Shown: piece by piece, positions 13,797-14,314 of the stretch
Numbering within the stretch: the stretch's first letter is position 1
How the letters are laid out: each line of letters starts with the position of its first letter
Translations under genes and position numbers: made by a program
From: Pseudomonadota bacterium
GTDB lineage: Bacteria; Pseudomonadota; Alphaproteobacteria; Ferrovibrionales; Ferrovibrionaceae
Length of the DNA stretch: 14,314 nucleotides
Reading direction: 5' to 3'
Assembly: GCA_023433835.1 (NCBI GenBank)
Contig: JAEYTW010000485.1
Coordinates: 1 to 14,314, forward strand
The notes under the pieces: generated by a model
The model's input: the letters and a program-made list of their open reading frames with translations, nothing else
What the model was told of the DNA's origin: nothing
Databases searched by the model: none

Positions 13797-14314
13797 TTAC
13801 GCCGGCGGATGCAGCGTCAGGCAGGCAAGAAACCCTGCCGGCCAGGGTGTGGACGCCCCGCGCCCGCGGCGGAGATTACCGGTCAGGAGATGGGTATGGG
13901 GTCCCAGCGGCGAGGTCCCGCCCGGCGCCGGGATCGGCTGATAAACCTCGATGCGGCCGGCCCGCGAGCAAAACACGCGATGCGGGCTCAAGCCCGCCAG
14001 GCGGGGCAGCAGCGGGTTCTTGCCGGCGATCAGCGACCGGCCGGCGCCACCGCGCAGGGCGGCAAGCGTTTCCGGATCGGCGGTGCGCACGCAGGCATCG
14101 ACATGCGGCAGATCGAGGCCGAGATCGAACAGCACGGCCGCGCGGTCCTCCGGTCGCAAGGCTTCGCGGTCGGGGCCGAGTTCGGTCAATACGGCACGCC
14201 GGGCCAGGGCGGCCGCGTCGTCGGGCAGGCACAGCGCGACCTCGCCGCCTCCACCGCGCCAGGCCGCGATACCGTCGGGCGCCTCGACGCGGATCGCGCC
14301 GAGCGCGGTAACGG
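13797..14314 (-). CDS. Partial conserved-looking protein of unknown function (C-terminal part)
   Basis: The frame is open from the right edge to the TAA at 13797, giving at least 171 residues; a TTG at 14189 is not taken as the start because coding character continues through it to the edge (VTALGAIRVEAPDG, then VALCLPDDAAALARRAVLTELG). The visible part has LRPEDRAAVLFDLGLDLPHVDACVRTADPETLAALR, then SPHRVFCSRAGRIEVYQPIPAPGGTSPLGPHTHLL and a short tail. It is soluble, with no membrane segment. The acidic and His-containing PHVDACVRT and the GPHTHLL motif look conserved in character, and I have an impression of similar alphaproteobacterial hypothetical proteins, but I cannot name a function. 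It is on the same strand as phoX, 83 bp upstream, with the Pho box between them, so phoX probably has its own promoter. Confidence 0.75.
   Translation of the reverse strand, partial: VTALGAIRVEAPDGIAAWRGGGGEVALCLPDDAAALARRAVLTELGPDREALRPEDRAAVLFDLGLDLPHVDACVRTADPETLAALRGGAGRSLIAGKNPLLPRLAGLSPHRVFCSRAGRIEVYQPIPAPGGTSPLGPHTHLLTGNLRRGRGASTPWPAGFLACLTLHPPA

Noticed and set aside
11743..13941. A 732-codon plus-strand open frame antisense to phoX
   Set aside because: Same cause: codon bias of phoX leaves the opposite strand without stops. The translation has no recognisable motif, and phoX is firmly identified.

Overview
The window is GC-rich DNA, packed with genes and showing strong third-position G/C bias (long shadow ORFs lie antisense to almost every gene). 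Gene content fits an alphaproteobacterium: an FCD-type GntR regulator beside allantoicase, AHDFNN-type histidine-kinase cores, an oligopeptide ABC operon and a Tat-exported PhoX. I lean towards Rhodospirillales or a nearby group, but the sequence does not fix order or genus. I see no tRNA, rRNA, CRISPR array, insertion sequence, integrase or attachment site. It looks like ordinary chromosome with metabolic, transport and signalling genes.

Layout, left to right. (1) 1-164, minus: the 5' end of a membrane-anchored protein, possibly an efflux membrane-fusion subunit, divergent from the next block. (2) 345-2625, plus: a compact purine/allantoate unit of GntR/FCD regulator, allantoicase and ureidoglycolate lyase, with a GTGA stop/start overlap between the two enzymes. 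A 16-bp palindrome upstream is a candidate operator. (3) 2796-3521, plus: an OmpR-family response regulator. It meets, tail to tail with a 29-bp overlap, a minus-strand PAS/histidine-kinase-like protein (3493-4635) whose ATP-binding half is badly eroded although the phospho-acceptor His is kept. (4) 4707-10957, minus: a full oppABCDF oligopeptide importer operon, with overlapping stops and starts at the B/C, C/D and D/F junctions, ending in an EamA/DMT exporter-type gene. (5) 11075-11650, minus: an NADPH-dependent FMN reductase-type flavoprotein between two hairpin terminators. (6) 11764-13713, minus: a Tat-exported PhoX-family phosphatase with a convincing Pho box 50 bp upstream of its start. 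(7) 13797 to the right edge, minus: the C-terminal part of an unrecognised protein.

How the genes work together. Allantoicase splits allantoate to ureidoglycolate and urea, and the lyase splits ureidoglycolate to glyoxylate and urea, so block 2 feeds nitrogen salvage; allantoinase and urease are not here. OppA-F imports peptides, and the EamA protein in the same run may export a metabolite. PhoX and its Pho box give phosphate scavenging under PhoB control. The response regulator and degenerate kinase probably form one pathway, in which the kinase-like protein may act as a phosphotransfer or phosphatase module rather than a true kinase.

The most interesting signals are that degenerate kinase and its possible OmpR-type direct repeat. 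The rest is mostly well-known families in a sensible arrangement; I did not find a clearly new multi-gene system.
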